Made by a program: the position numbers and the translations under genes. This document shows, in pieces, positions 9,663 through 21,006 of a DNA stretch of 64,000 bases. How positions within the stretch are numbered: position 1 is the first letter of the stretch; every line of letters begins with the position of its first letter. The DNA comes from Hexactinellida sp. DTS-2022 (Eukaryota > Porifera > Hexactinellida): positions 12,390,501-12,454,500 of the forward strand of contig JAPNXP010000001.1 of the NCBI GenBank assembly GCA_028753945.1, in the 5' to 3' direction. The notes under the pieces were generated by a model, which worked only from the letters and a program-made list of their open reading frames with translations, had not been told where the DNA came from and did not search any database.

Positions 9663-11404
9663 TATCTAAATCTGTTACAACTACTGTAAATCGGTACAAA
9701 ATGCTATCCCTATAGTAAATCGAAAGGTTTGCACTCCACTTTGATTATCGAAATAGGGAGCGCGCTGCAAATTTGCAAATTTGCTGCGAATTGGTCCGAA
9801 ATTGAGGAGTGCTTAACTAAGTAATTATACAATGGTTTACTTCTAAGTTGTGAATTTGTATGCAATAAAAATTTGAAAATTTCTATGAAAAATGTAGACG
9901 AAATCCGCCCAGATTTTAAATTAAAATTTTGGAAAATTTGATTTGCTATTACGTCACATCGTGCTATATTTCGTAATATTTTGAATTTCAGGATTAAATT
10001 TGCTGTGAATACAGACAACATATAGAACTTACGAAATACGGAATAAAACAATATTAATTAACACAATCTGGATTGTCATATCAGAGGTCTGGGACTCTGG
10101 ATCGAGCCTTAATACTCTGTTTGTATGGTTTGTATGCAATATCTCATCTTTCATTTACATTTGATATATTATGCTTTATTCTTAAGTATTCAGTTAAGTT
10201 GTCTCATTCTTGTTAAACTCTCTTTTCAGAAAGAGTAGGTATAATACCTGTCTCTGAATAGTAAGCAAAGCAATAATTTATTCCATTGATTAGCTAAGTT
10301 ATGATTTTGTTAATTAAACTTAGTTTTGCTAACAGAACAAAAGCATAACAGATTAGCATTTACAATCCAAATGTAATTAAATACTGTTAGCATATAACAG
10401 ATTGACAATCCAAAGAATATTGCAAAACTCGTATCTGACTTCTAGGGGATTCGAACCTGGACCCCACTGGTTGTCTTATGGCGCCCCCAGACCCCAAAGC
10501 GGTGATGTTTTACTTTATGGAATGACTACCCCTTGTAAGAAATCCTGGATCAGTCCCTGGTTGATATTGGATTTAATAAAAACAAGTATTAAGTTACCAC
10601 CAAATTGCTTAATTATGTTAATTGCTTAATTATGTTAAGCCCACTGTGCTGACTAACAAAGCAAGTATATTTAAATGCACTGTACATTATTTATTACTTG
10701 CCAGTAGTTCGGGATATATGCTTTCAGTATTGTAATCAACTCTACACAGTTTGTGATATCATAAACGAGATGAATTACTTGGATGCATATCAAATCATAA
10801 TTTATTATGCTTTCAGTTAAATTTAATTAAGTAATGTGGTTGGTTGGGTATTTTTCATTGGGATTTCTTTCAAAAATACTTAAGGATAGCGATTACATTA
10901 TGTAAGCATTAGACTGATTACATGATTCATTTTGTAATACATATTACACTATATTGTTAATACCACATAGAAGTGTCCCTCTGACTCTCTACCTTCAATA
11001 CAGAAATAATGTGAGATACCACATATACAATCTCGATCACATACATAGGAGTATATTCTAGACAGATGCCATTGTATTAAATAACCGTATAACTTATGTC
11101 TTGAATGCCTATCTAAAGTATATTTAGTTATTTACTTACTTAATTTCTTAATTTCTAATACTTAACACACTTTCTGGCTCCCTGTGGATCGGGGCATCGA
11201 CCTATGCCCAGTTGCTTGTTGGGCTCCATAAATCGGCTCTGAAGGTTAGGATACTCTGCTTTACAATTTGCTTTACACACACCTTGATGGGGCCAAGCAG
11301 GTGTTGTAAGCTCGGGAAATTTCCTAGGAAATTTCCCGAGATTTTACATGGAAAAATTATTATATACGTATACCTAGTTTTGAAATTTTGATAAACCATA
11401 TCTA
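9663..11404. other. Non-coding part of block A, matched at 59.6-62.2 kb
   Basis: No supportable gene. The segment 9700-10060 matches 17920-18250 and 59640-60450, and 10440-11400 matches 61320-62250 (for example ACCTGGACCCCACTGGTTG and GGGATTTCTTTCAAAAATAC). It is the 3' flank of the seven-segment gene copied in the segmental duplication. The minus strand near 10446-10456 reads GGTTCGAATCC, like a tRNA B box, but no cloverleaf is present. Confidence 0.6.
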
Positions 11405-11537
11405 TCAGAGATGCAGCGGTCTGGAAATTTCATCGATCGGACCGGACCGGACCGTCATTATTTTTTTAGTACGGTCCGAACCGGTCCAGACCGTATGATC
11501 AAAATATTGGATCGGTCTGGACCGGTCCAGACCGATC
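11405..11537. repeat. GGTCC/GGACC palindrome cluster
   Basis: Contains repeated CGGACCGGACCGG, GGTCCGAACCGGTCCAGACC and GGTCTGGACCGGTCCAGACC palindromes, preceded by AGATGCAGCGGTCTGG. The complement of that last motif (CCAGAGCGCTGCATCT) occurs near 8118-8133. This is the usual look of a hAT subterminal region, but no complete element could be bounded. Confidence 0.5.
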
Positions 11538-12927
11538 ATAGACTACTTTAATAAAGGACTGTAGGCTGCCAGCTCGGGTCCTGGAACTTGGGTCCATTGT
11601 GTCATAATTATTGATATCTCGTAATTCGCTAATGCTAGACATAGGAAATGTATTATTGTCATATAGGAAGTCATATTTTGGGAGTCCATTGGTCATATTG
11701 CCTTATCTCAAATATTTGTGGAATGTTAGTTCTTCGGTTTTCACACCTTTTCCATTTATGGTAATAATCTCAAATTCTCGACTTCAGTTAGAGTTAGACA
11801 TAAGAAATGTATTATTGTCAAATATGAAGTCACATGTAAGGAAGATATTGGCAACATGACTATCACTAATTAGCAGTGCTCGACAAATTAGGTGGTTTGT
11901 TGGCGTTAGCCTCAAAAAATATTTCTTAAGCCACCAAATATTGCCTTTGGAGGCTTAACTAATCCACCATAATTGTGGATTATTTGACCTTGTGTAGATT
12001 ATATTTTTTGTTTCATTATTTGTTGTTAATATTAGTGTTGTTTTACGGTATGAGAAGTTTGTTAATCCACCATTGGTTTGTTAAACCAGCCATTGTTTAC
12101 CGATTTAAATCGGTAGGAGGTCCAACTGGCTGCTTTCCACCTTTTACACAGTCGCCCAAACACATTCAAAATGTGATTCACGCACAAAGATTTCTCTTCG
12201 ATCATTTAGACTCCCTGGATTATTTGGCATTGCCTCAATCAACCTATTCCTTTCATTTTAATCAACTGTATGAAATCGGAGTATAAACTATTGCCCACCT
12301 ATCCTATTAAACCCTGCACAATGTTTGGCATAATTCGTATCCTGATGTCAGTCTCTAAGACGCTTCAAGTTGCGTGAATGCAACTGATAAACAAAATAAT
12401 ATTATAAAGAGCTGAACTAGTAATAATCAAAGGTGGTTCAACAAATGTCAATAGATCAGTATTAGTAAAAATCAATAACTAACATAATTTCCTAAATTTA
12501 CACATCAATGCTAAATAATCATTCTGGCTCTTTTATAATCTCTACTCATAACATATGTATCTATATACTATCAATAAATTTAACCATATAAATACTATAA
12601 TTTATACACCCTTCGATTTATCCTCTTAAGTAGCGGATCTAGAAGTGGGCAGGCACCCACCCTAAGCCCCTCTGTATGTTTTCTCACAAGAATTTGTAGA
12701 TACTACTGTATTTCTCGGTCAATTATCCGATTCGGGCAACCAATTATCCGATTCGGGCAACCAATTATCCGATTCGGGCAACCAATTATCCGATTCGAGC
12801 AACCAATTATCCGATTCAAGCAATCAACAATTATAGTGATATATTTGATATAATAGTGATAATGAATACAGTTAATTAATATAGGATAAATGATTTATTG
12901 GATATATATATTGGAATAATGTAGTTA

Positions 12928-13487
12928 CTAGAGATTTTCAAGGCGTATTGCTCTCGGAACTGTTGCTGTCAATACATGGTAGAACGAATTCAGGCAAGTA
13001 GCTGGAGTAATTTGAGCCAAAGCATTTGGGCATAATTGCAATAGTTTATCTCTCCTTGCACTTACCATAGTTTGGCCCTCAATTGGTATAATTGGTCCTT
13101 GAGCGCTGATAGTTCGTTTTATATAGGATTTTAGACTTTGGAAGCACAACCCTCGTTCGAGAAGTAGTTTATTTCTCATCTCGCCAAGAGTTATATCGGG
13201 ACGGGCTTCAATGGAAATTAAGAGAAGACTTATCGAATCCTCGTCCAACTTTTTTCCTCTTGGACCACCGCGAAGTTTGGTAGAATATTGTCTGGTGCTA
13301 CAAATTCTGTAAGCGGTATCCTTCTTAACGCCAAACAATCTGGTCATCTGTTTATAGGTTACTCCCGACTCATGGGCATCGATAAGTCTTTGCCGTAATT
13401 CATTTGAAATTGCCTCCCACCTCGTGAAATAGCAACTGTAGATGATGTGGCAGAGTGTTGTCCTGCATCGTATGAACTCGAAGCCAT
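12928..13487 (-). pseudogene. N-terminal part of a Tc1/IS630-type transposase
   Basis: Reading leftwards from the ATG at 13485-13487, the first ~25 codons (MASSSYDAGQH...) are in one frame. After a frameshift near 13415 the frame runs to the stop at 12928. The shifted frame contains a helix-turn-helix of IS630/Tc1 type (NELRQRLIDAHESGVTYKQM, then TRLFGVKKDTAYRI). A second HTH-like segment follows (DITLGEMRNKLLLERGLCFQ, SLKSYIKR). The DDE catalytic half is absent, so only the DNA-binding part remains, followed by about 55 residues without known motifs. Its place inside TA-flanked inverted repeats agrees with the identification. It cannot make an active enzyme. Confidence 0.7.
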
Positions 13488-13596
13488 AATTTATGATTAA
13501 TATTTGAATATTAGGAATATATTTATTTCGTATTACTTTGTTTTATACTAATCAACCCAGTATCTTAAATAGATAAACCAATGAAAATCAAAAGTA

Positions 13597-13856
13597 CCGT
13601 ATTTCCCCGAATAAGCGCCCCGGCGCTTATTGTTTTCGTGGGCCAAAATTATCCTAAAATTTTTGTGAAAAATCCAGAATATAATATTTAGCTCGGTACT
13701 AATGGTTTCCACCAACAGTAACCCTACCGAAGTTGCCAAAATCAATGGAATTACATTTCAGTGATCAACTAATGTGTATAAATATTATCATGCCAATGTC
13801 ATTTTTGTTGACCCGGCGCTTATTCAAGCCCCCGGCGCTTATTCGGGGAAATACGG
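13597..13856. mobile_element. 260-bp MITE, CCGTATTTCCCCGAATAAGC ends
   Basis: Perfect inverted ends CCGTATTTCCCCGAATAAGC and GCTTATTCGGGGAAATACGG, with TA on both sides (13595-13596 and 13857-13858). A second copy of the same element, opposite in orientation and 259 bp long, lies at 25801-26059. Pogo/Tc1-type by its TA target. It is nested inside the Tc1-like element. Confidence 0.88.
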
Positions 13857-14559
13857 TAATTCCGATCGGATAATTGGTTGACTCAATAGGATAATTGGTT
13901 GCCCGAATCGGATAATTGGTTGACCCAATCGGATAATTGGTTGACCCAATCGGATAATTGGTTGCCCGAATCGGATAATTGACCGAGAAATACAGTAGTA
14001 GGTTGGTTTTGTAAGATAATGTGATGTGTACAACAAACAGAATGATGATCGCAACTGGACATTCTAAGTTTATACTAGTATGAATCTCTAACTATGAATC
14101 TGTATGAATCTGAATCACTAATTATCTCTAACTCGTTATACTGGGCAAAAAATAACTTTGGGAATTTGAGAATTTGAGATTAATACCATAAATGGAAAAG
14201 GTGTGAAAACCGAAAAACTAACATTCCACAAATATTTGAGATAAGGCAATATGACCAATGGACTCCCAAAATATGACTTCCTATATAACAATAATACATT
14301 TCCTGTATCTAGCATTAGCGGATTACGAGATATCAATAAGACACGATGGACCCAAGTTCCAGGACCCGAGCTGGCAGCCTACAGTCCTTTATTAAAGTAG
14401 TCTATTACTGAAATGACCTTAAATTGACCTGAAATTAACCTGAGAATGTGAAAGACCTGACCTGACCAGCCCTGTATAATTTTTTTCCACCATGACCTGA
14501 CCTGACCTGAACGTAAATATTGTATGTAAACCTGACCTGACCTGACTTTACAATGCGGG

Positions 14560-14849
14560 ACCTTTTGACAAGCCTGATTGTCCATACTGTTACTGTTATT
14601 ATAAATCTGGACTAACATTAACAATATATTCTATAATGTTTTCTTTATGGTTTGTATAATACCTACTAATAATGGGTTACAGTAGCGCAATTTCAGTTCG
14701 TGTTAGACATCTAATGGGACCAAATGACTCTTTTGGTTACAGGAAATCTGCTTTATTTTTATAGTATTTGGCGAATTGGTAATGATATTTACTGCTTTGG
14801 AACAATGCTGTTAGCTCAACCTTTACATTAGCTGTTCTCAATATATATA
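14560..14849 (+). pseudogene. Fragment of decayed multi-pass membrane gene (5' piece)
   Basis: This stretch matches 63000-63275, where short frames read like membrane helices and loops (for example SGLTLAIYSIMVSL and ISVRVRLLLGPNDSS). Here the frame is broken more often. The match stops at 14849, where a long-TIR element is inserted, and resumes at 16577. It marks the counterpart of the 62.7-63.7 kb gene within block A. Confidence 0.55.
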
Positions 14850-15214
14850 TTATGGGCAATATGCGAAACTGGGCATTTTTCATAATGCCCAGGCACTATG
14901 CAAAATGCTGGTTTTTGTAGCAATTTGCATATTGCCTGGGCATTATGCATAATGCTGGTTTTTGTAGCAATTTGCATAATGCCATCATACCAACCAGACA
15001 GACCTTCATCTGGGTGAGCGGTCCGCACCCAGGGGTACGTGATTTTAAGGAAAATACTGGAAGGGTGTGTGAAATTGGAACTAATCTGCGCACCCAGAGT
15101 ATTTTTAATACTAAATTTGGTCTTTTCTTGGTAAATATGCTATTTTTGGTCTATTTGTGTGCGCGATTGTAAAATAAACATTTACAAGGGTGCTCGGATC
15201 TCTTAGGTCTAGAT

Positions 15215-15408
15215 TAGTGATCGGAAACCAGTGGGCCGCGACCCATTTGTGGGCCGCGAGGCTATTTTGTATGGGCCTCATGAAACTTCTGACATGTTTT
15301 GTAGATATACGATATTATGTTCAACTACCCATGATAATTTAAATCTGGGCCATATGACATTTTGTTCTTGTAAAGTGGGCCACCGACAAACCAAGTTGCC
15401 GACCACTG
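15215..15408. mobile_element. 194-bp hAT-type MITE
   Basis: An exact 8-bp target duplication GTCTAGAT lies on both sides (15207-15214 and 15409-15416). The ends TAGTGATCGGAAAC and CAGTGGTCGGCAAC (the latter as the complement) are imperfect inverted repeats of the CAGTGGT type seen in hAT elements. No coding capacity. It is nested in the 14850-16576 element. Confidence 0.85.
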
Positions 15409-16009
15409 GTCTAGATGAAGGCCTGCAACCAGACAATTTGCATAATGTCCAAACAATATGCATAATGTCCAGACAATTTGCATAATGCTGTCACACCAAA
15501 TTGGCAATATGCAATTGATACTTGTCACATTCTGTATTATTAATACGAGCCCTTCGGTATCGGTCGCTTTGCGACGGTTCGGCGCTTCACGCCTCAATTG
15601 ACGACCGCTGCGCGGCCTTACTACTTCTTGAAAGTAATCATTTAGAATTATACATCTCTGTGGTGTATTAAATATATTCCTCATAAAGTCCCTAATAAGA
15701 ATGCTATACAATGTAATTTGTAAATTCAAATCCTCCCATTAGTAGCTCAATAAATTTCAGTCGCACGATAAGGATAGCTCGAATCAAATAATACTTAAAT
15801 AAAAATATGCAATAGAATAGACAAATAATTGATTGATTAGATGAATTTATTTTCGATCAATCAGATTGCAGCCTCAGAAAATATTTCTATTGTGCACAGG
15901 CTATTTATACTAATTGAATAAGTTAGCTAATCCATACTAACATACCCTCGAATTTAATTTGCTAACATATTTTGTCACCTTTAAATGTGAATATTTCTCT
16001 TCAAAAACC

Positions 16010-16150
16010 AATAGATCGTTGTCGCAGTACAAAATTACCCCTGTATACAAATTTTAAGCTTTCTAGGACTCGTAGTCTTTCCAATTAATTCTGGACGAAC
16101 AAACACACAAACAAACAAACAGACAACAATTCCGCTTTTAATATTTTTTG
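16010..16150 (-). repeat. Helitron-like repeat, 5' end copy (inverted)
   Basis: On the minus strand it reads TATTAAAAGCGGAATTGTTG, a TTTG/TG tract, GTCCAGAATTAATTGGAAAG, ACTACGAGTCCTAGAAAGC, then GACAACGATCTATTGG. The same order occurs at 23320-23392 joined to 25338-25400 (split by a hAT element), 25640-25770, 27853-28000, 33345-33430 and 36619-36704. Confidence 0.65.
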
Positions 16151-16576
16151 GCTATATATTTTTTAAATGTAATTAATTCGTTCTGTGTTTAACTTATTTA
16201 TATTTAGATTTTTTATTATTATTTTTTGGTTTGTGGCGGAGTAAAATACAACAATTTCAGATAGGTCCCCCCCTTAGTAGACATTCAATTTTTTCAATTA
16301 AGAACGAACAAACAACATTAAACAATTCTCAAAAAAACTATCACTATGTGAAAGTTACTTTGCATATTGCTGGACATTTTGCAAATTGTCTGGACATTAT
16401 GCAAATAGCTGGACATTATGCATATTGTCTGGTTGATATGATGGCATTATGCAAATTGCTACAAAAACCAGCATTATGCATAATGCCCAGGCAATATGCA
16501 AATTGCTACAAAAACCAGCATTTTGGATATTGCCTGGGCATTATGCAAAATGCCCAGTTTCGCATATTGCCCATAA

Positions 16577-16770
16577 CATATACATCCACTTTGCTGAAGA
16601 ACTCTATTAGAGTATATTATTTCTCCTATTGCTAGCTCTGTGACATTACGTTCGATAGGGCATTATGAATGGTGTGGAGTCTCGCTCACTCTTGCTGTCC
16701 TGAAGTTAATCTTTTTGTTTGTGTTGGGATTTATAATGGGATACCTTCTCGTTAAACTATATTCCTTATA
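16577..16770 (+). pseudogene. Fragment of decayed multi-pass membrane gene (3' piece)
   Basis: Resumes the match to 63280-63470 (TATACATCCACTTTGCTGA and AATCTTTTTGTTTGTGTTGG) after the 14850-16576 insertion. The hydrophobic phrase corresponding to KFIFLFVLGFILEYL at 63.4 kb is recognisable but not in a long open frame. Confidence 0.5.
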
Positions 16771-17257
16771 ATTTGGCCTAGTGGGAATTCGCCGACGTTC
16801 CTGGGAAGCATAAAATTAGTTTTAATATTTTGAAAATACACACGAGTTAACAATCAAATAAGATGTCACGTTTTCTAATGATTCTATCGGTTTAATTGAA
16901 TTGCAGTTTGTAAAATTTCTTCAGCCCTTCATGGGTCCTTCTGGCTAGGGGCAGAAGAGCCAGAAGCCCTAATTCTTCGAGGCAGTGGTCCCAAACATGC
17001 TTTCATCCAGACAAATTTCTCCACGCCTGGATTAAGTTAGAGCTCGCTCACGCGCGCGCAAAAAACACTCAATTTGTATAACCTCTCGTATATTCTGCTC
17101 CTCTGTGACATACAAAGCCGCATCATAAGTTAAATTGAGAACATTTAAGTAGACACGTTCTAGTATATACTAAGTGTGTCCATAGTTGTTAATCTATATT
17201 CAGATTATTGAACGATATGTAATCCGTTGGCTTAAAATAAGTATAAATATACTTCAA

Positions 17258-17645
17258 CAGTTGTTCGCATTTAGGTTATATCGCATCTTTCAGAAAGTAT
17301 TACTCTTCTCTTTCTTCTTTCTTTCACTTCTCGGTATCTTTAATCAAATATTCAATCTCTGTTCTATTATATTTGACTCGTACTGTGTTCTCAATGTCGT
17401 TTACGGTTTCAAAATTTCTATTGACTCTCCCTATCTCCATCCCTTTCATACTAAGGTTGTGTTACATCAATATGGGAATAATATTAACAGCATCTTTTTA
17501 TGTCTCTACTCACTCTCAACTTATTTCCATTGATTTTAATAACATTATTTCCATTGATTCATGAATGCTTTAAGAGATTCAAGTATCGTAATGTTGTATA
17601 CAGATACAATTATGATAATATCAGCCTCTGCTGAGAAGACAGTAG
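17258..17645 (+). pseudogene. Truncated copy of the seven-segment membrane gene
   Basis: Matches the last third of the 8238-9410 gene, from residue 262 onwards (QLFAFR, then FQKVLLFSFFFLSLL), to the stop at 17643-17645. The upstream promoter-like flank is kept, but the first 787 bp of the reading frame are gone: sequence equal to position 8233 joins sequence equal to 9021, with AA shared at the junction. Two small deletions (near 17519 and 17621) break the frame. The copy at 58816 has the same junction, so both descend from one deleted ancestor. Confidence 0.8.
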
Positions 17646-17798
17646 ATTATATTATTCTATATTTGTTATTATAGTATTTGTGATTGATTTTATTTTACAA
17701 ATGTATTGTGTTCCCTATTCCTCTATTTATTCAGTTATTCCAATTAAATTTAGTATAGTTGAGACAGTAAAAACTATAGCTATTTAGAATATCATATA

Positions 17799-17898
17799 CA
17801 GTCGACTCCGCTTAATTGATCAAGTCGGGACCCGATTACTTTGGCCCGGTTAAGCGAAGAAATCTATTAACCGGTGGCTCTATTAAGCGAGTCGACTT
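17799..17898. mobile_element. 100-bp pogo-like MITE, copy in block B
   Basis: Same element as 9561-9660, at the same position behind the truncated gene. Left end CAGTCGACTCCGCTTAAT, right end worn (CTATTAAGCGAGTCGACTT). TA is present on both sides. Confidence 0.75.
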
Positions 17899-17900
17899 TA

Positions 17901-20260
17901 TATCTAAATGCGTTATAACTACTATAAATTGTTACCCAATACTATCCTATAGTAATCTAAAGGTTCGCATTCCACTTTTGATTATCGAAACAGGGAGCCC
18001 GCTGCAATATGACCAAAATTTAGGAGTGCTTAATTAAGTACTATACAATGGTTTACTAAGTTGTGAATTTGTATGCAATAAAAATTTGAAAATTTCTATT
18101 TAAAATGTAGACGAAATCCCCCAAATTTCAATCAAATTTTACAAAATTTAAATTTTCTATTATGTCGGAGGTGCATCGTGCTATATTTCCTAAAGTATTT
18201 TTGAATTTCAGGATTAAATATGCTGTGAATACAGACAACATATAGAACACTCGTTTGTATACAATATCGCATGTTTAATTTACGTTTTGATTTATTTTGC
18301 TTTATTCTTAAGTTGTCTCATTCTTGTTAAACTCTCTTTGCAGAAAGAATTGTGCAACTAACAGGTATAATACCTGTCTCTGAATAGTAAGCATACCATT
18401 ATTCCATTGATTAGCTAATAGTTGAGTAATTTTGAGAATATTGGAAATTTTCAAAAAAGTGGAGAATTTTTGGAATTTTCCCAATTTCAATTTGAAGTGA
18501 AAGGTTAAAAATATTCAATTTCTGTCAGAATGCGAGAAGTGCCATCTCTGAGAGTTAAATGTGAAAATTTCCGGTGGGAGAATGGCACCAACTCCTTTAA
18601 AATAAACGAACTCACAACAATTTTTAAAGGGTCCCCGCCTTAATTTTAACCGGGACCCCTGAAAGCTGAAATCCTAACTGTGCCACTGTGAATAATGTGA
18701 GAAAAGAAGGCTCGATAATATTAATTATACCTTACACAAAGCTTGGAAGCGTTGAAAGTGTATTACCCATGTATTCTACAGTACAAATAAAATTGGAAAT
18801 ATATCAGCATTACGTATTACACATATTCAATATGTTATCATTTCCCATTGTTTAATGCAAACATGTTATATCGTTCTAGCAAATCTTGGTTTCATCCCTT
18901 GTGAGTTGTGACTGCAAACCTTATTGGACAATTATTGAATCATTGTTTTTATTTGTTAACTGCAAAGATATATGAACCAATTAATTCACCAATTTATAAA
19001 TATACGTTTATTTTTATTAAGAAAACTCGATTGTTGTTTGTGTGTTTGTTTGTCCAGATTGTATCATAGTGCTAGTACAGAAACCGCATTTATAATTGAG
19101 ATAGAAGCTAACTTCCAAATGTTACAATAGGTAAACAGGCTGATTTCGAATTTCGGTTAAAAAATTATAATATGAATATTTATTGTTGTTGTTTACCAAA
19201 AATAGGTAAACAAATTGATGGAAATTCAAAATGAACCTTGAAGTTGGCTTTCAATGGGTATTAATGTAAACAGGTTAAAACTATTGAAAATGGTAGAAAA
19301 GGATGTATGTAACATCCATGGTAACTTGGTAAGTGAAGCAGTTCAATATCTTGAGTTATGGTCGGCGCAGGTACTGATAGACTTCGTCGCACGCTAAGGG
19401 GCTCACGGGCCGCCAATTGTGGCCCACTAGTGTACATAGATCTTCAGATTAGCGAGCGCAGCGAGCGACAAAAAACTTTAAGGAGTGTCTAGAGATTTTG
19501 GCAAATGTACAAGGGCATTTTGGACAAGGATAAGACCCAAAAAGTTAGGCAGGTGTGATTTATCTGGTATTATCTCTACAAGTTCGCAACCAAATCAGGT
19601 GAGGATTAAGCCGCCCTAGTTTTTTCGGGCTCGAGACCTATGTTGAGGACAAAAATGCTTCAGTCAAAAGGTACAAAGGACATGGCACATGCGCCCCATT
19701 GATGTGTCCTTGTGTGGTTAGCACCGTTTCCAGACACATCTTAAATCGTTAACTTCATTTTTCCTACTCACTCACTTAATGAGATTGAGAGGATATTGCA
19801 AGCTTCACTTTCCCTGACCCGTAAATTTATAGATGCGTCATCTTTGGTTATTCCAAGAAGCCCAGGAGTAGAAGTTCAGGAATTGAAAGAATTGAATGAA
19901 CGCAGGTCAGCCCGTTGAACGAAATGAACAAACCCTAGTGAAGTTGAATTTTGGAGGTGAACGTGAAGGAAATGAACGTGCTTTAATTTGAGATGAACTT
20001 AATTGGGTTTAATCGGTCCGTTCGTAAACCTTTCTCATTACTTCAGTTCGTTCAGTTCAAGTTTAATAAGTTCGTCGTGAACATTTCATTCCCTGAGGAG
20101 GTTATACAAAGTTTAATATACATTCTCACACAATCCACAAATCTAGTTAATACAAACTTTTACACAAATGAAATCATGTATACTATTAGCAGTTATAATA
20201 GGGAACACAAAATGAATCCACTCAAAGTTTTTAGAAGGCACACTTGGAGACACACATATT
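17901..20260. other. Intergenic: end of block B, then scattered repeats
   Basis: 17901-18400 continues the match to 9663-10280. 19020-19290 holds a CGATTGTTGTTTG repeat end and two minisatellite units like those at 4.9-7.2 kb. 19370-19490 has AGCGAGCGCAGCGAGCG and other transposon-like phrases without clear ends. The 92-codon open frame at 19993-20271 overlaps the receptor's 3' end on the other strand and shows no domain. ATTAAA on the minus strand (20112-20117) may be the receptor gene's poly(A) signal. Confidence 0.45.
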
Positions 20261-21006
20261 CTAATTATTGATAGCATAGAAGTTGACAGTACCGTCAGGA
20301 TCATCAGAGACGGGTATTTTCAGATCCAATTTGCTTTCTTTTGTCTCCGAAATGTTTACACTCTCTGAGTACAAAAACGACTTATTGTTATGTGCCATTG
20401 GTTGGGTGCGATCCATTTCCTCGTATATCTCATTAGCGTGTATCTGGGGCAATTGTATTTGATTATTACGCGAGTTCACTTTGCTCCTACTACCTCTCTT
20501 CATAGCACACACAAATAAGACACAGATTAGTAGAACGAGTAGTATGAGGATAGTAACGAATATGGCAAGCACAGCTATGAATGCGTACATTGTATAGGAT
20601 GTATTCAGTTCAGTGTTAATAGGAGATTCAGTTGTTGTACCTGGATTGGTAGATTGGGAGCCCGTGGTGCCCAGTATTGCTTGGATTGAGGTGGTTTGGT
20701 GAGGTGGATTGGTGTCTCCACTCAGAGCTAGGAGATGGTGAGTAGTGGCGGAAATGACCAACTCAGAATAAGGGTATTGGAGCTCGACTCGCACAGTATA
20801 GTTATTGTTTTGAACTAATCCTGTTATTTCAAGAGAGAGATTCTTTGTTGTACCAACAAAAAATTCAAAATCCCCAAACCCAAAATATACTGAGAATATC
20901 CCTTCCGAATTGTATGGGTTCGTTTTTGACAGACTCCACGCAACTAGCATTGAAGTTTGGCTGGTGGTTTCTGTAGTCAGATACAGGGTTGTCTGTGTAT
21001 AAGTTT
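20261..21006 (-). CDS. Receptor last exon: FN3, stalk, transmembrane, tail
   Basis: The acceptor TTTTTATAG precedes 21006 and the stop codon is at 20261-20263. The first ~95 residues look like a fibronectin-III domain (SMLVAWSLS for the B-strand Trp, then LEITGLVQNNNYTVRVELQ for the E-F strands). A Thr/Ser/Pro-rich stalk follows (TTGSQSTNPGTTTESP), then one membrane span of about 28 residues (about 20506-20590, AFIAVLAIFVTILILLVLLI). The basic stop-transfer KRGSR comes next, then an ~80-residue cytoplasmic tail. The tail carries EIYEEMD, whose YEEM (20414-20425) fits the YxxM consensus for PI3-kinase SH2 domains, and two more tyrosines (LYSES, NFYAINN). No ITIM or ITAM is evident. Downstream ATTAAA at 20112-20117 may be the poly(A) signal. 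Confidence 0.85.

Larger units (their letters stand above)
12703..13998. mobile_element. Tc1-like element with 21-bp subterminal repeats
   Basis: Ends CTACTGTATTTCTCGGTCAA and inverted partner TTGACCGAGAAATACAGTAG, flanked by TA (12701-12702 and 13999-14000). Behind each end lie about five tandem 21-bp units (CCAATTATCCGATTCGGGCAA), at about 12719-12830 and, inverted, 13861-13985. The interior contains a broken transposase and a nested 260-bp MITE. It has inserted within the long-TIR element at 11538-14405. Confidence 0.8.
11538..14405. mobile_element. 2.9-kb element with long (~250 bp) terminal inverted repeats
   Basis: The left arm, about 11538-11785, begins ATAGACTACTTTAATAAAGG. The right arm, about 14145-14405, is its inverted copy with scattered differences. 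A solitary copy of the arm occurs at about 31790-31975. The interior carries a nested Tc1-like element (12703-13998). The 103-codon open frame at 11975-12286 has no recognisable domain and I do not call it a gene. No target duplication was seen. Confidence 0.7.
14850..16576. mobile_element. 1.7-kb element with ~150-bp TIRs rich in GCATTATGCA motifs
   Basis: The ends TTATGGGCAATATGCGAAAC and inverted partner are nearly identical for over 150 bp. They consist of repeats of GGGCATTATGCATAATGC and CTGGTTTTTGTAGCAATTTG. The element splits a sequence that is continuous at 63.27 kb (CTCAATATATACATCCACTT), so the empty site is visible. No transposase. Inside it are a hAT MITE (15215-15408), a multi-hairpin module (15545-15628) and an inverted copy of the GTCCAGAATTAAT repeat (16010-16150). 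Confidence 0.8.

Noticed and set aside
10446..10456. GGTTCGAATCC on the minus strand, like a tRNA B box (also GGTTTGAATCC near 61329)
   Set aside because: No A box at the right distance and no cloverleaf could be drawn. The flanking sequence is shared transposon-like repeat.
11975..12286. 103-codon open frame on the plus strand
   Set aside because: Lies inside a long-TIR element, has no recognisable domain or codon character, and no relative in the window.
19993..20271. 92-codon open frame on the plus strand at the 3' end of the receptor
   Set aside because: Partly antisense to the receptor's last codons and 3' UTR. No domain or conservation visible.
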